Shown: positions 19,653 to 28,026 of the stretch, one piece after another
Position numbering within the stretch: position 1 is the first letter of the stretch
Layout of the letters: every line of letters begins with the position of its first letter
Assembly: GCF_900104475.1 (NCBI RefSeq)
Contig: NZ_FNJR01000004.1
Span: forward strand, 350,890 to 414,889
DNA: 64,000 bases
Direction of reading: 5' to 3'
DNA from: Actinopolyspora xinjiangensis
GTDB lineage: Bacteria > Actinomycetota > Actinomycetes > Mycobacteriales > Pseudonocardiaceae
Notes under the pieces: model-generated
What the model saw: only the letters and a program-made list of their open reading frames with translations
Told to the model about the DNA's origin: nothing
Databases searched by the model: none
Made by a program: the position numbers and the translations under genes

Positions 19653-21053
19653 CTACAGGTCCTCCGGCGAGGAAAGCGTGCCGCGCACGGCCGTCGCCGC
19701 CGCCACCACTGGGGAGACGAGGTGCGTACGACCGCCCTTGCCCTGCCTGCCCTCGAAGTTCCGGTTGGAGGTCGAGGCCGAGCGCTCCCCCGGCGTGAGC
19801 TGGTCCGGATTCATGCCCAGGCACATCGAGCAGCCCGCCTGGCGCCATTCGGCCCCCGCGGCCTCGAAGACCTCGTGCAGCCCCTCCTCCTCGGCCTGCT
19901 GACGAACGCGCATGGATCCCGGGACCACCAGCATGCGGACGTCATCGGCGACCTTGTGGTCGCGCAGTATCCCGGCCGCGGTGCGCAGATCCTCGATCCG
20001 ACCATTGGTGCAGGAACCGAGGAACACGGTGTCCACCGAGATGTCGCGCAACGGGGTACCGGCGCGCAGGCCCATGTACTCCAGCGCCTTCTCGGTGGCC
20101 GTTCGGGACTCCTCGTCGGAGATGGTCTCCGGATCGGGAACCCGCTCCCCGAGCGGAAGCCCCTGGCCGGGATTGGTCCCCCAGGTCACGAACGGCGTGA
20201 GCTCGTCCGCGTCGATCGTCACCTCGGCGTCGTAGACCGCGTCGTCATCGGTGCGCAACGACTTCCAGTACGCCACGGCCTCGTCCCAGTCCGACCCGCG
20301 AGGCGCGTGCTGGCGTCCCTCGAGATAGGCGAAGGTCGTCTCGTCCGGGGCTATCATGCCCGCCCTGGCACCGGCTTCGATGGACATGTTGCACATGGTC
20401 ATGCGGGCTTCCATCGTCATGGACTCCACCGCCGAGCCGCGGTACTCCAGCACGTAGCCCTGACCGCCACCGGTTCCGATCTTGGCGATGACCGCGAGGA
20501 TGACGTCCTTGCTGGTAACTCCGGGGCGAAGCGTTCCCTCGATGTTGACGGCCATGGTGCGGAACGGCCGCAGCGGCAGCGTCTGGGTGGCCAGTACGTG
20601 CTCGACCTCCGAGGTGCCGATCCCGAAGGCGAGCGCACCGAAAGCCCCGTGCGTCGAGGTGTGACTGTCGCCGCACACCACCGTGGTCCCGGGTTGGGTC
20701 AGCCCCAGCTGAGGCCCGACCACGTGGACGATTCCCTGCTCGGAGTCCCCCATGGGATGAAGCCGTACTCCGAAGTCGGCGCAGTTCTTGCGCAGCGTTT
20801 CCACCTGCGTACGCGACACCGGGTCGGCGATGGGCAACTCCGCGCCGTCGGTGGGCACGTTGTGGTCCTCGGTCGCCAACGTCAGATCCGGCCGGCGTAC
20901 GGGGCGGTCGGCCAGCCGCAGCCCCTCGAAGGCCTGCGGGCTGGTCACCTCGTGCACGAGATGGAGGTCGATGTAGAGCAGGTCCGGCTCGTCCCCCGTA
21001 CCGCGACGCACCAGGTGCTCGTTCCATACCTTCTCGGCGAGCGTGCTACCCAT
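19653..21053 (-). CDS. leuC: 3-isopropylmalate dehydratase large subunit
   Basis: 466 residues from an ATG at 21053, four bases after GGGAGG. It is the [4Fe-4S] subunit that isomerises 2- to 3-isopropylmalate. The cluster ligands are seen in [14 protein letters not shown] and [26 protein letters not shown] and [13 protein letters not shown] are further signatures. The divergent IclR-type gene starts 86 bases away. The short gap means the leuC and iclR promoters overlap, so the regulator probably controls both. Confidence 0.97.
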   Translation of the reverse strand: MGSTLAEKVWNEHLVRRGTGDEPDLLYIDLHLVHEVTSPQAFEGLRLADRPVRRPDLTLATEDHNVPTDGAELPIADPVSRTQVETLRKNCADFGVRLHPMGDSEQGIVHVVGPQLGLTQPGTTVVCGDSHTSTHGAFGALAFGIGTSEVEHVLATQTLPLRPFRTMAVNIEGTLRPGVTSKDVILAVIAKIGTGGGQGYVLEYRGSAVESMTMEARMTMCNMSIEAGARAGMIAPDETTFAYLEGRQHAPRGSDWDEAVAYWKSLRTDDDAVYDAEVTIDADELTPFVTWGTNPGQGLPLGERVPDPETISDEESRTATEKALEYMGLRAGTPLRDISVDTVFLGSCTNGRIEDLRTAAGILRDHKVADDVRMLVVPGSMRVRQQAEEEGLHEVFEAAGAEWRQAGCSMCLGMNPDQLTPGERSASTSNRNFEGRQGKGGRTHLVSPVVAAATAVRGTLSSPEDL

Positions 21054-21103
21054 CGCTCCTCCCATCGAGGCCGTGGGATCCGAGTGGTACGGCTCCCACG
21101 TTG

Positions 21104-21133
21104 TGGACTTCCCATATGACGAGACGTTAGTAT
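21104..21133 (+). promoter_or_regulatory. iclR promoter with overlapping candidate operator
   Basis: TGGACT (21104-21109), 18 bases, TAGTAT (21128-21133), then six bases to the GTG, so the mRNA would be leaderless. A CATATG lies within the spacer. An inverted repeat GTGGGA/TCCCAC spans 21073-21099 on the leuC side. Confidence 0.5.
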
Positions 21134-21139
21134 CGCCCC

Positions 21140-21841
21140 GTGGGAGAGCATAGCGGTATCGGAGTTCTGGACAAAGCGGTGGCCGTCCTACAGGCGGCCG
21201 CCGAGGACCCGTGCGGCCTCGCGGAACTGTGCGAGCGTACGGGACTGCCCAGGGCAACGGCACACAGACTGGCGGTCGGACTCGAAACTCACCGGATGCT
21301 GCGGCGCGGCTCCGACGGACGTTGGCGCTCCGGACCGGCCCTCGGCGAACTCGCGGGCGGAGCGGTGGACCCGCTGCTGGAGGCGGCGGCCGCCGTGCTG
21401 CCCAAACTCCGCGACATCACCGGAGAGAGCGTCCAGCTCTACCGCCGCGACGGCATGCAGCGCACCTGCGTGGCCACCGCCGAGCCACCGAGCGGACTGC
21501 GGGACACCGTTCCGGTCAACACGGCGCTGCCGATGACGGCGGGTTCCGGCGCGAAGGTACTCGCGGCGTGGTCCGATCCCGCGACCCAGCGGGCGGTACT
21601 GGCGGAAGCCGTGTTCGGAGAGCGGACCCTCATGGAGGTGCGCCGGCGGGGCTGGGCGCAGAGTGTCGCCGAACGGGAGTCCGGAGTGGCCAGCGTCTCG
21701 GCACCGGTGCGTGATTCGGCGGGCACCGTGGTGGCCGCCATCTCGGTCTCCGGACCCATCGACCGGATGGGGCGCAGGCCGGGCAGCAGGTGGGCCGCGG
21801 ACCTGCTCGCGGCTGCCGAGGGGCTGCAGAACAGGCTCTGA
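21140..21841 (+). CDS. IclR-family transcriptional regulator of leucine genes
   Basis: 233 residues from a GTG at 21140. A winged helix-turn-helix occupies roughly residues 8-60 ([36 protein letters not shown]), followed by the IclR effector domain with [18 protein letters not shown] and [12 protein letters not shown]. Relatives at this locus (NdgR in Streptomyces, LtbR in Corynebacterium, Rv2989 in M. tuberculosis) regulate leuCD; the same is inferred here. There is no ribosome binding site, but a -10 box six bases before the GTG points to a leaderless transcript. Confidence 0.9.
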   Translation: MGEHSGIGVLDKAVAVLQAAAEDPCGLAELCERTGLPRATAHRLAVGLETHRMLRRGSDGRWRSGPALGELAGGAVDPLLEAAAAVLPKLRDITGESVQLYRRDGMQRTCVATAEPPSGLRDTVPVNTALPMTAGSGAKVLAAWSDPATQRAVLAEAVFGERTLMEVRRRGWAQSVAERESGVASVSAPVRDSAGTVVAAISVSGPIDRMGRRPGSRWAADLLAAAEGLQNRL

Positions 21842-22157
21842 TCGGAACCCACCCACCGTCGCGGCGGCCGCGGGGTGTCCTTCACGCGTTCCCGGGGCTC
21901 GGGAACGGTCCACCACCTCGCGGCCCACCCGGGGGCGCGAGCCGAGGGACGGGTGCCACTCGACGCGGCAAGGCATGTTCCCCGGCCGCGAGACCGAGCA
22001 CGGTGGCTCGGTGGCACTCGTCGTCCCGACGAGCGGAATCGCCGGACACCTGGGCGTACGGTGACAGCGGAGATCCGAGGAACTGGAGGGCGCCACCCCG
22101 CCGAGCTCGCCACGGAACCGCCGAGGGCGGGAATGGTGACAGACCCTTGAACACACG
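21842..22157. other. Gene-free interval between iclR and the tRNA cluster
   Basis: No credible gene on either strand and no repeat. It ends at the terminator of the tRNA transcription unit. Confidence 0.5.
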
Positions 22158-22158
22158 A

Positions 22159-22185
22159 AAAGCCGATGTGCGGCACACCGGCTTT
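22159..22185 (-). terminator. Terminator of the tRNA-Gln/tRNA-Glu unit
   Basis: On the minus strand AAAGCCG-x-TGTG pairs with CACA-x-CGGCTTT around a three-base loop, with one mismatch, and TTTTCGTGTGT follows. It lies 12 bases beyond the 3' end of the last tRNA-Glu gene. Confidence 0.7.
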
Positions 22186-22197
22186 CCGTATCTCGAG

Positions 22198-22270
22198 TAG
22201 TCCCGATGGGATTCGAACCCACGTTACCGCCTTGAGAGGGCGGCGTCCTAGGCCACTAGACGACGGGACC
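22198..22270 (-). tRNA. tRNA-Glu (anticodon CTC), copy 1
   Basis: 73 bases with a seven-pair acceptor stem GGTCCCG/CGGGACT (one G-T pair), anticodon CTC in GCCCTCTCAAGGC and T-loop GGTTCGAATCC. CCA is not encoded. Identical in sequence to the copy at 22441-22513. Confidence 0.95.
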
Positions 22271-22440
22271 GTAAGCACTCTCGCGGAGCTCCCGAAGGAG
22301 CACCATAACTTGTCAGCGGATCATAACGTAACCCGGTGCGACACAGCACACGAATCCGAAATGACCGGCACCACGCGGGCGAAGCTCACGCCTATCTCGG
22401 TGAAGTGGCACGGCGAAGCCGAAAGGCTCCCCGGCCTCCG

Positions 22441-22513
22441 TAGTCCCGATGGGATTCGAACCCACGTTACCGCCTTGAGAGGGCGGCGTCCTAGGCCACT
22501 AGACGACGGGACC
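22441..22513 (-). tRNA. tRNA-Glu (anticodon CTC), copy 2
   Basis: An exact duplicate of the gene at 22198-22270, 170 bases away on the same strand. Both probably come from one transcript that starts upstream of tRNA-Gln. Confidence 0.95.
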
Positions 22514-22549
22514 GCACGAGGCACGCCGGATTACCGAGCGTTTCCTCAG

Positions 22550-22621
22550 CTGGGGTACCAGGATTCGAACCTAGACTAACTGAACCAGAATCAGTCGTGC
22601 TGCCGATTACACCATACCCCA
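22550..22621 (-). tRNA. tRNA-Gln (anticodon CTG)
   Basis: 72 bases; acceptor TGGGGTA/TACCCCA, anticodon CTG in GACTGATTCTGGTTCAGT, T-loop GGTTCGAATCC. First gene of the tRNA unit. In actinobacteria this tRNA is charged with Glu by GltX and then amidated by GatCAB, both encoded in this window. Confidence 0.95.
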
Positions 22622-23033
22622 TCGACACCGATGAACATCGTATCATTCGGCGGTTTTTCACTTGTTCCGTGCGATGACCTCTGTTCATCGCGTTGGTGAA
22701 TATACTAGACCATGGCCGCGAACCCCGGTTAACCACCCCCCCTGTCGACGATGATTCAGCAGGTGAGCGGGCTATACCCCGCGATCCTCGGCACGTCCCT
22801 CGACAGATGGATCTCGCCCCCTACGCGCCCCGTCTTCCACCGAACCACGTTCCGGGGAGCCGACCGGATCTCCGGGCTCGGGACTTCCCCGAGTCGAACC
22901 GGTCCGCCTCGGGGCGCGGAGGAGCGCCACTCGGAGCACCCAGCGAGGCCACGGGCCGCCACGACACGCGTGCGACAGCCGTTGGGCCGGGCGAGCACTC
23001 CGAGGGCACCGAATCACTCGGCCCGGTAGCGGT
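22622..23033. other. Gene-free interval upstream of the tRNA unit
   Basis: TACGAT (minus strand, 22637-22642) lies 15 bases before tRNA-Gln and may be its -10 box; no good -35 was found. The rest, up to the HAD gene stop, shows no credible coding sequence. Confidence 0.4.
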
Positions 23034-23828
23034 TCACCTCGAGCCGACCATGCTCGCGTCGCGAGCGGGCGGCGCGGCACCACCGGCCCAGTCGAGCGGA
23101 AGATCGCACACCAGCAGTTCGGGAAGCTCGCACAGGCTCGTGATCACAGATACCCCGCGGTGGGGAACCATCACACTCGCCGAGCTGTTGCGCTCGCGGT
23201 CCAGCCAGACACCGTGCATGCCCGCGCACGCGGCTCCGTTGGCGTCGACCTCCAGGTTGTTGCCGACGTGGACCACCTCGGCGGGCGAGAGGCGCAGGGC
23301 CGCGCAGGCAGCGGAGAAGATCTCGGGGGACGGTTTGGCCACCCCGCACTCCTCCGAGATGAGGACCGCGTCGAAACTGGCGGCCAGTCCCGTGGCGGCC
23401 AGCTTGTGACGTTGATACGCCCCGGGGGCGTTGGTTACGGCGGCCACCCCGAAACCACTGGCACGAAGCCATTCAAGACAGCGGGAGACGTCGTCGAACA
23501 ACTCCCAGGACTCCCGCAGCGCGGCCATGCGGCGCTGTTCCCTGGCCAGCACCTCGTCCTCGCTGAGCTGTTCCCCGAACGCGCCGAAGAAGTCACGGGT
23601 GCGCTCCCGGCACATCGTCTCGAAGTCGATCTCACCCGCCGCCATGCGCGCGTTGTACTCGTCGGTCAGTCGTCGCCACACCGGCCACGCCGCATCGTTG
23701 CCGGTCAGCGACGCGAAGGCCCTCCGAGCCGAGCGGTGACTGTCCAGCAGCGTGTCGTCGATGTCCAGGCAGACTGCTTTGACGCCAGAGGGGCGTTCCG
23801 GAGCCGATACTTCAAGTGCGGATTTCAC
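23034..23828 (-). CDS. HAD-superfamily hydrolase
   Basis: 264 residues from a GTG at 23828. All four HAD motifs are visible: CLDIDDTLLD (nucleophile and acid Asp, near residue 22), AAVTNAPGA, the Lys of GVAKPSPEIF, and HVGNNLEVDANGA. A helical cap between motifs I and II (about residues 30-110) makes it a C1-type phosphatase such as a phosphoglycolate-phosphatase relative; the substrate is unknown. No ribosome binding site is seen, but TAGCCT six bases before the GTG could be a -10 box for a leaderless mRNA. It lies alone between the tRNA unit and gltX. Confidence 0.85.
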   Translation of the reverse strand: MKSALEVSAPERPSGVKAVCLDIDDTLLDSHRSARRAFASLTGNDAAWPVWRRLTDEYNARMAAGEIDFETMCRERTRDFFGAFGEQLSEDEVLAREQRRMAALRESWELFDDVSRCLEWLRASGFGVAAVTNAPGAYQRHKLAATGLAASFDAVLISEECGVAKPSPEIFSAACAALRLSPAEVVHVGNNLEVDANGAACAGMHGVWLDRERNSSASVMVPHRGVSVITSLCELPELLVCDLPLDWAGGAAPPARDASMVGSR

Positions 23829-23932
23829 CCCGTGAGGCTAGGCCTCCACCCGGAGTGGCCGACTCGCCCAACATGGTGATACTTAAGTCACTGACACGGT
23901 TTAGTTCGCTCGTGCATCAGCACATGAACTCA

Positions 23933-23980
23933 CTCACCGTGCCGGTCCGCGGACCCCGCCGCCGGAACCGACACGGTGAG
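23933..23980 (-). terminator. Hairpin after gltX
   Basis: CTCACCGTG (23933-23941) pairs perfectly with CACGGTGAG (23972-23980), with some inner pairing. It begins six bases past the gltX stop. No T run. Confidence 0.55.
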
Positions 23981-23985
23981 AATGA

Positions 23986-25497
23986 TCACTCCTGATTCGC
24001 GGTCCGCAGCGCGCCGCGCAGTCGGTCCAAGGAGGGCTGCCTGCCGAGGAGTTCCATGGACTCGAACAGCGGCGGCGAGACCGTACGGCCCGTGACCGCC
24101 ACGCGAACCGGAGTGAACGCTTTGCGGGGTTTTATCCCCAGCCCCTCGACGATCGCCTCCTTCAACGCGTGCTCGATGTCGGCGGCACGCCACTCGGACA
24201 GCGGTTCGAGAGCGTCGAGAGCGGCCGAGAGCACCGGTGCCGCGTCGGTCCCCAGAGCCTTCGAAGCGGCGGCCGGTTCCGGCTCGAACGTCTCCCCCGC
24301 GAACAGGAAACCCATCATGCCGACGGCGTCCGAGAGGACCGTGAGCCGCTCCTGGACGAGCGGGGCCGCCGCACGCACCGTCTCCAACTGGTCCTCGCTC
24401 GGACGTTCGGGCAGCACCTCTCCGGCGACCAGGTAGGGCACGACCCTTTCCACGAAGTCGTCGAGGTCCAGAGCGCGCAGATGCGCGGCGTTGATGGCGT
24501 CGGCCTTCTTCTGGTCGAACCGGGCCGGGTTGGCACTGACCCGGCGGATGTCGAACGCTCGGACCATCTCGTCGAGACCGAACACGTCACGGTCCTCGGA
24601 GATGGACCATCCCAACAGGGCCAGGTAGTTGAGCAGCCCCTCGGGGAGGAAACCCCGCTCGCGATGATGGAAGACGTCGGACTGGGGATCGCGTTTGGAG
24701 AGCTTCTTGTTGCCCTCCCCCATCACGAACGGCAGGTGGCCGAACTCCGGGGTGAAGTCGGTGATCCCGATCCGCCGCAACGCCTCGTAGAGCGCTATCT
24801 GGCGCGGCGTGGAGGACAGCAGGTCTTCCCCACGGAGCACGTGGGTGACCTTCATGAGTGCGTCGTCGACGGGGTTGGTCAACGGGTACAGCGCGTCCCC
24901 GTTGCCACGCACCAGCACGGGGTCCGGCACGCTGCCCGCCGGGAAGGTGACCTCGCCTCGGATGAGGTCGGTGAACCCGATGTCGCGGTCCGGCATCCGC
25001 AGCCGCAGGACCGGCGTACGTCCCTCGGCGCGCAGCTCGGACTTGCGCTGTTCGCTCAACGCGCGGTCGGCGTTGTCGTAGCCCAGCTTGGGGTCCCTGC
25101 CTGCCTCACGGTGGCGCTGTTCGACTTCCTGGGGCGTGGAGAACGACTCGTAGAGCTCACCGGCCTCCAGCAGTTTGGCGGCCACATCCGCGTAGATCTC
25201 ACGCCGCTGGCTCTGGCGATAGGGGCCGTACTCACCTCCCACATCCGGCCCCTCGTCCCAGTCGAGGCGCAACCATCGGAGGGCGTCCAACAGCGACTGG
25301 TACGACTCCTCGCTGTCCCTGCTCGCGTCGGTGTCCTCGATGCGGAACAGCAGCGAGCCGTTGTTGTGCCGGGCGAACGCCCAGTTGAACAAGGCGGTGC
25401 GGATCAGTCCGACGTGTGGCGTCCCGGTCGGTGAGGGGCAGAACCGGACTCGTACCGGGCGGGCGGACTCGGCGGTGGTGACATCTGACGTGCTCAT
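23986..25497 (-). CDS. gltX: Glutamyl-tRNA synthetase
   Basis: 503 residues from an ATG at 25497. The class I signature lies at residues 22-30 ([10 protein letters not shown]) and the KMSKS equivalent is KLSKR at 265-269. No glutaminyl-tRNA synthetase is seen and gatCAB is present in the window, so the enzyme is expected to charge both tRNA-Glu and tRNA-Gln with glutamate. Its tRNA substrates lie 1.4 kb downstream on the same strand. TAAGCT nine bases upstream of the ATG could be a -10 element. Confidence 0.96.
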   Translation of the reverse strand: MSTSDVTTAESARPVRVRFCPSPTGTPHVGLIRTALFNWAFARHNNGSLLFRIEDTDASRDSEESYQSLLDALRWLRLDWDEGPDVGGEYGPYRQSQRREIYADVAAKLLEAGELYESFSTPQEVEQRHREAGRDPKLGYDNADRALSEQRKSELRAEGRTPVLRLRMPDRDIGFTDLIRGEVTFPAGSVPDPVLVRGNGDALYPLTNPVDDALMKVTHVLRGEDLLSSTPRQIALYEALRRIGITDFTPEFGHLPFVMGEGNKKLSKRDPQSDVFHHRERGFLPEGLLNYLALLGWSISEDRDVFGLDEMVRAFDIRRVSANPARFDQKKADAINAAHLRALDLDDFVERVVPYLVAGEVLPERPSEDQLETVRAAAPLVQERLTVLSDAVGMMGFLFAGETFEPEPAAASKALGTDAAPVLSAALDALEPLSEWRAADIEHALKEAIVEGLGIKPRKAFTPVRVAVTGRTVSPPLFESMELLGRQPSLDRLRGALRTANQE

Positions 25498-25826
25498 GAC
25501 TGGTTCAGCTTATCCCGCGTCCCGGACCTGTTGACCGGTGCGTCCCACCCGAGCATCCTGGCATTATTCAACGCTTGTTGAATTCTTTCCAGGAGTACCC
25601 GGTGATGCTCTGTCAGGTCGCGATGCGCCCGTTTCGGCTACCGTCCGCGCGAGCCCTTCGGCGCGGTGTGCCCACCGAGCGCGTGATCGGCCACCCGCGT
25701 GGTTCCCCAGGTCCCGCCGTGCGGGATTCCGGGACACGGCGGGAAAACCGCCCCCGCTCAGCGGACTCAACCGTGCGAGCACCGCACCGACCGGGACGAC
25801 GAAACCCTGTACAGGAAGGGATCTCC
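25498..25826. other. Upstream region of the FAD hydroxylase, with long in-frame extension
   Basis: These 329 bases lie between gltX and the chosen TTG of the hydroxylase. They contain the palindrome at 25566-25583. An ATG at 25605, eight bases after AGGAG, opens the same frame and would add 74 Arg/Pro-rich residues with no family resemblance. It may be an alternative start or a chance frame. Confidence 0.45.
25566..25583. promoter_or_regulatory. Perfect inverted repeat, candidate MarR/TetR-type operator
   Basis: ATTCAAC-GCTT-GTTGAAT: two perfect seven-base arms with a four-base spacer, in an AT-rich patch unlike its GC-rich surroundings. It lies upstream of the FAD hydroxylase. No regulator gene is adjacent. 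Confidence 0.55.
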
Positions 25827-27065
25827 TTGAAACCGACCACCTGCTGCATCGTCGGCGGAGGCCCGGCGGGGATGGTGCTGGGACTGCTGCTCGCACGCTC
25901 CGGGGTGCGCGTGACCGTGTTGGAGAAGCACGCGGACTTCCTGCGCGACTTCCGGGGCGACACGGTGCACCCGACCACGCTGGCACTGCTGGACGAGCTC
26001 GGTCTCGCCGAGCGTTTCGCCGAGCTCCCGCAACGAAGGGTCGGCAGCGTGATGCTGCCGGTGGGCCCGGACGAGGAGTTCTACACACTGGGCGACTTCG
26101 AGCGGCTGCCGATCAAGTACAACTACATCGCCCTGGTCCCGCAGTGGGACCTGCTCAACCTGCTGGCCGAGGAGGCGAACAAGGAACCCACCTTCTCACT
26201 GCGGATGAGCACCGAGGCGACCGGACTCGTGCGGGAGCGGGGCCGGGTGAACGGCGTGGACTACCGCACCGCCGAGGGGGAGGAGGGGCGCATCCGAGCG
26301 ACCGTCACGGTGGCCTGCGACGGCAGGAATTCCCTGGCCCGGCGCGAACTCGACGCGGAGCTCGGGGTTCGGGACTTCCCCACCCCCATGGACGTGCGGT
26401 GGTTCCGGATTCCACGCCGGGAGGGCGATCCCGCCGGAGTCGTGGGAAACATCCGCGACGGCTCGTTCACCGCCCTGCTCGACCGCGGGGACTACTACCA
26501 GGCCGCCTCTGTCATAGCCAAGGGCACCGACGCCGCCGAGCGCGCCGACGACGTCGAGCGATTCAACGAGTCGCTGCGGAACCGACTCGGCTGGCTCGAC
26601 GACGGCAGGGAACTCGTACACGACTGGGAGGATGTGAAACTGCTGCACGTCACACTGGACCGGCTGCGCCGCTGGCACGTGCCCGGTCTGCTGTGCATCG
26701 GCGACGCCGCGCACGCGATGTCGCCGGTGGGCGGGATCGGAATCAACCTGGCGGTGCAGGACGCGGTGGCGGCGGCCCGGCACCTCGCGAAACCACTGCG
26801 GCGGGGTGGACTACGGCACGGCCACGTCACCGCGATCCAACGCGTCCGCCGACCGACGACCGTGCTCCTCCAGGGGCTGCAACGCATCCTTCACGCCAAC
26901 GTGGTCGAACCCGCCCTGCGCGGGGACATCGACTTCGGCCGACGCGCCGAACCGCCCCTCCCGCTCCGACTGCTGTCGAAGCTCCCCTGGCTGCGGCTGA
27001 TTCCGCCGTACGTCCTGGCCTACGGCGCCAAGCGGGAACGCCCGCCGAAAGAGGCCCTCCGCTGA
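25827..27065 (+). CDS. FAD-dependent monooxygenase (PHBH-type hydroxylase family)
   Basis: 412 residues from a TTG at 25827, with AGGAAGG seven bases upstream. The Rossmann FAD motif is CCIVGGGPAGMVLGLLLARSG at the very N-terminus; the second FAD block is CIGDAAHAMSPVGGIGINLA and the DG motif appears as VACDGRNSLARREL. Such enzymes hydroxylate aromatic or polyketide substrates with NAD(P)H and O2; some relatives are oxidoreductases of unknown use. It is a single gene ending at a very stable hairpin. The neighbouring convergent FAH-family hydrolase could act in the same aromatic pathway, but they are not in one operon. Confidence 0.82.
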   Translation: MKPTTCCIVGGGPAGMVLGLLLARSGVRVTVLEKHADFLRDFRGDTVHPTTLALLDELGLAERFAELPQRRVGSVMLPVGPDEEFYTLGDFERLPIKYNYIALVPQWDLLNLLAEEANKEPTFSLRMSTEATGLVRERGRVNGVDYRTAEGEEGRIRATVTVACDGRNSLARRELDAELGVRDFPTPMDVRWFRIPRREGDPAGVVGNIRDGSFTALLDRGDYYQAASVIAKGTDAAERADDVERFNESLRNRLGWLDDGRELVHDWEDVKLLHVTLDRLRRWHVPGLLCIGDAAHAMSPVGGIGINLAVQDAVAAARHLAKPLRRGGLRHGHVTAIQRVRRPTTVLLQGLQRILHANVVEPALRGDIDFGRRAEPPLPLRLLSKLPWLRLIPPYVLAYGAKRERPPKEALR

Positions 27066-27067
27066 AC

Positions 27068-27132
27068 GCACCGCCGGTGCCCGTTCCGCGCCTGGCACGA
27101 GGCCGGGCGGATGGAACGGGCACCGGCGGTGC
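27068..27132. terminator. Bidirectional hairpin between convergent genes
   Basis: A perfect 20-base stem (27068-27087 with 27113-27132) with a 25-base loop. It starts two bases after the hydroxylase stop and ends 45 bases before the stop of the facing FAH gene. No T run on either side. Confidence 0.7.
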
Positions 27133-27176
27133 CGCGCGATCGGACGGGACTGTCGCCGGGTCCCGGGAGCGGAAGC

Positions 27177-27959
27177 TCAGGCCTGCTGCACCGGATTGGT
27201 CAGCGTTCCCAGTCCCTCGATGGAAACCGAGACCTTCTGCCCGGCCCGCATCGGCCCCACTCCGGCGGGAGTACCGGTGAGGATCACATCACCGGGCAGC
27301 AGCGTCATCACCCTGGAGACGAACGAGATCAACCCGGCGACGTCGTGCGTGAGCAGCGAGGTCCGGGACTCCTGCCGCACCTCGCGGTCGAGTTCGGTTC
27401 GCAACTGCAGGTCGGAGGGGTCCACGGCCGTGTCGATCCACGGCCCCAGGGGGCAGAAGGTGTCGTAGCCCTTCGCCCTCGTCCACTGCCCGTCGGCCCG
27501 CTGCTGGTCCCTGGCGGTGACGTCGTTGGCGATCGTGTAGCCGAGCACCACGTCGGTTCCCCGGGCCTCGGGCACGTCCTTGCACGGTTGTCCGATCACC
27601 ACCGCCAGCTCGCCCTCGTAGTCGACCCGCTCGGAGTCCGGGGGCATCTTGATCGGAGCGCTCGGCCCGATCACGGACGTGGAGGGCTTCATGAACAGCA
27701 CCGGGTTCTGGGGTACGTCCCCGCCCATCTCCCGCGCGTGCTCGGCGTAGTTCTTGCCCACGCACAGCACCTTGGTCGGCAGGATCGGCGCCAACAGCCG
27801 CACGTCGGCCATCGGCCACTTGCGACCGGTGAACGTCGGCTCCCCGAACGGATGCTGGTCGATCTCTACGGCGAGTACCTTCTCACCGGGTGACTTGGGG
27901 TCCGGCTCCAATGCCACGAACGAGACCCCTTCGGGCTGAGCAACACGTGCCAGGCGCAA
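27177..27959 (-). CDS. Fumarylacetoacetate hydrolase-family protein
   Basis: 260 residues from a TTG at 27959, seven bases after GGAGG. The FAH fold signatures are VLCVGKNYAEHAREM, VDYEGELAVVIG (two metal-binding Glu), TIANDVTARDQQ (metal-binding Asp) and GTPAGVGPM. Members hydrolyse or decarboxylate 2-oxo acids and 5-oxopent-3-ene-dioates; the size suits the single-domain hydratase/hydrolase group, but the substrate cannot be told. It lies between gltX and the leuB region, as Rv2993c does in M. tuberculosis, and 67 bases after cimA on the same strand. Confidence 0.88.
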   Translation of the reverse strand: MRLARVAQPEGVSFVALEPDPKSPGEKVLAVEIDQHPFGEPTFTGRKWPMADVRLLAPILPTKVLCVGKNYAEHAREMGGDVPQNPVLFMKPSTSVIGPSAPIKMPPDSERVDYEGELAVVIGQPCKDVPEARGTDVVLGYTIANDVTARDQQRADGQWTRAKGYDTFCPLGPWIDTAVDPSDLQLRTELDREVRQESRTSLLTHDVAGLISFVSRVMTLLPGDVILTGTPAGVGPMRAGQKVSVSIEGLGTLTNPVQQA

Positions 27960-28026
27960 ACGAAACCTCCGTTATCAACTGTCCGGTGACAGCCTACGTG
28001 CGGACGCGGAAAGCCCGAACGCCTGG

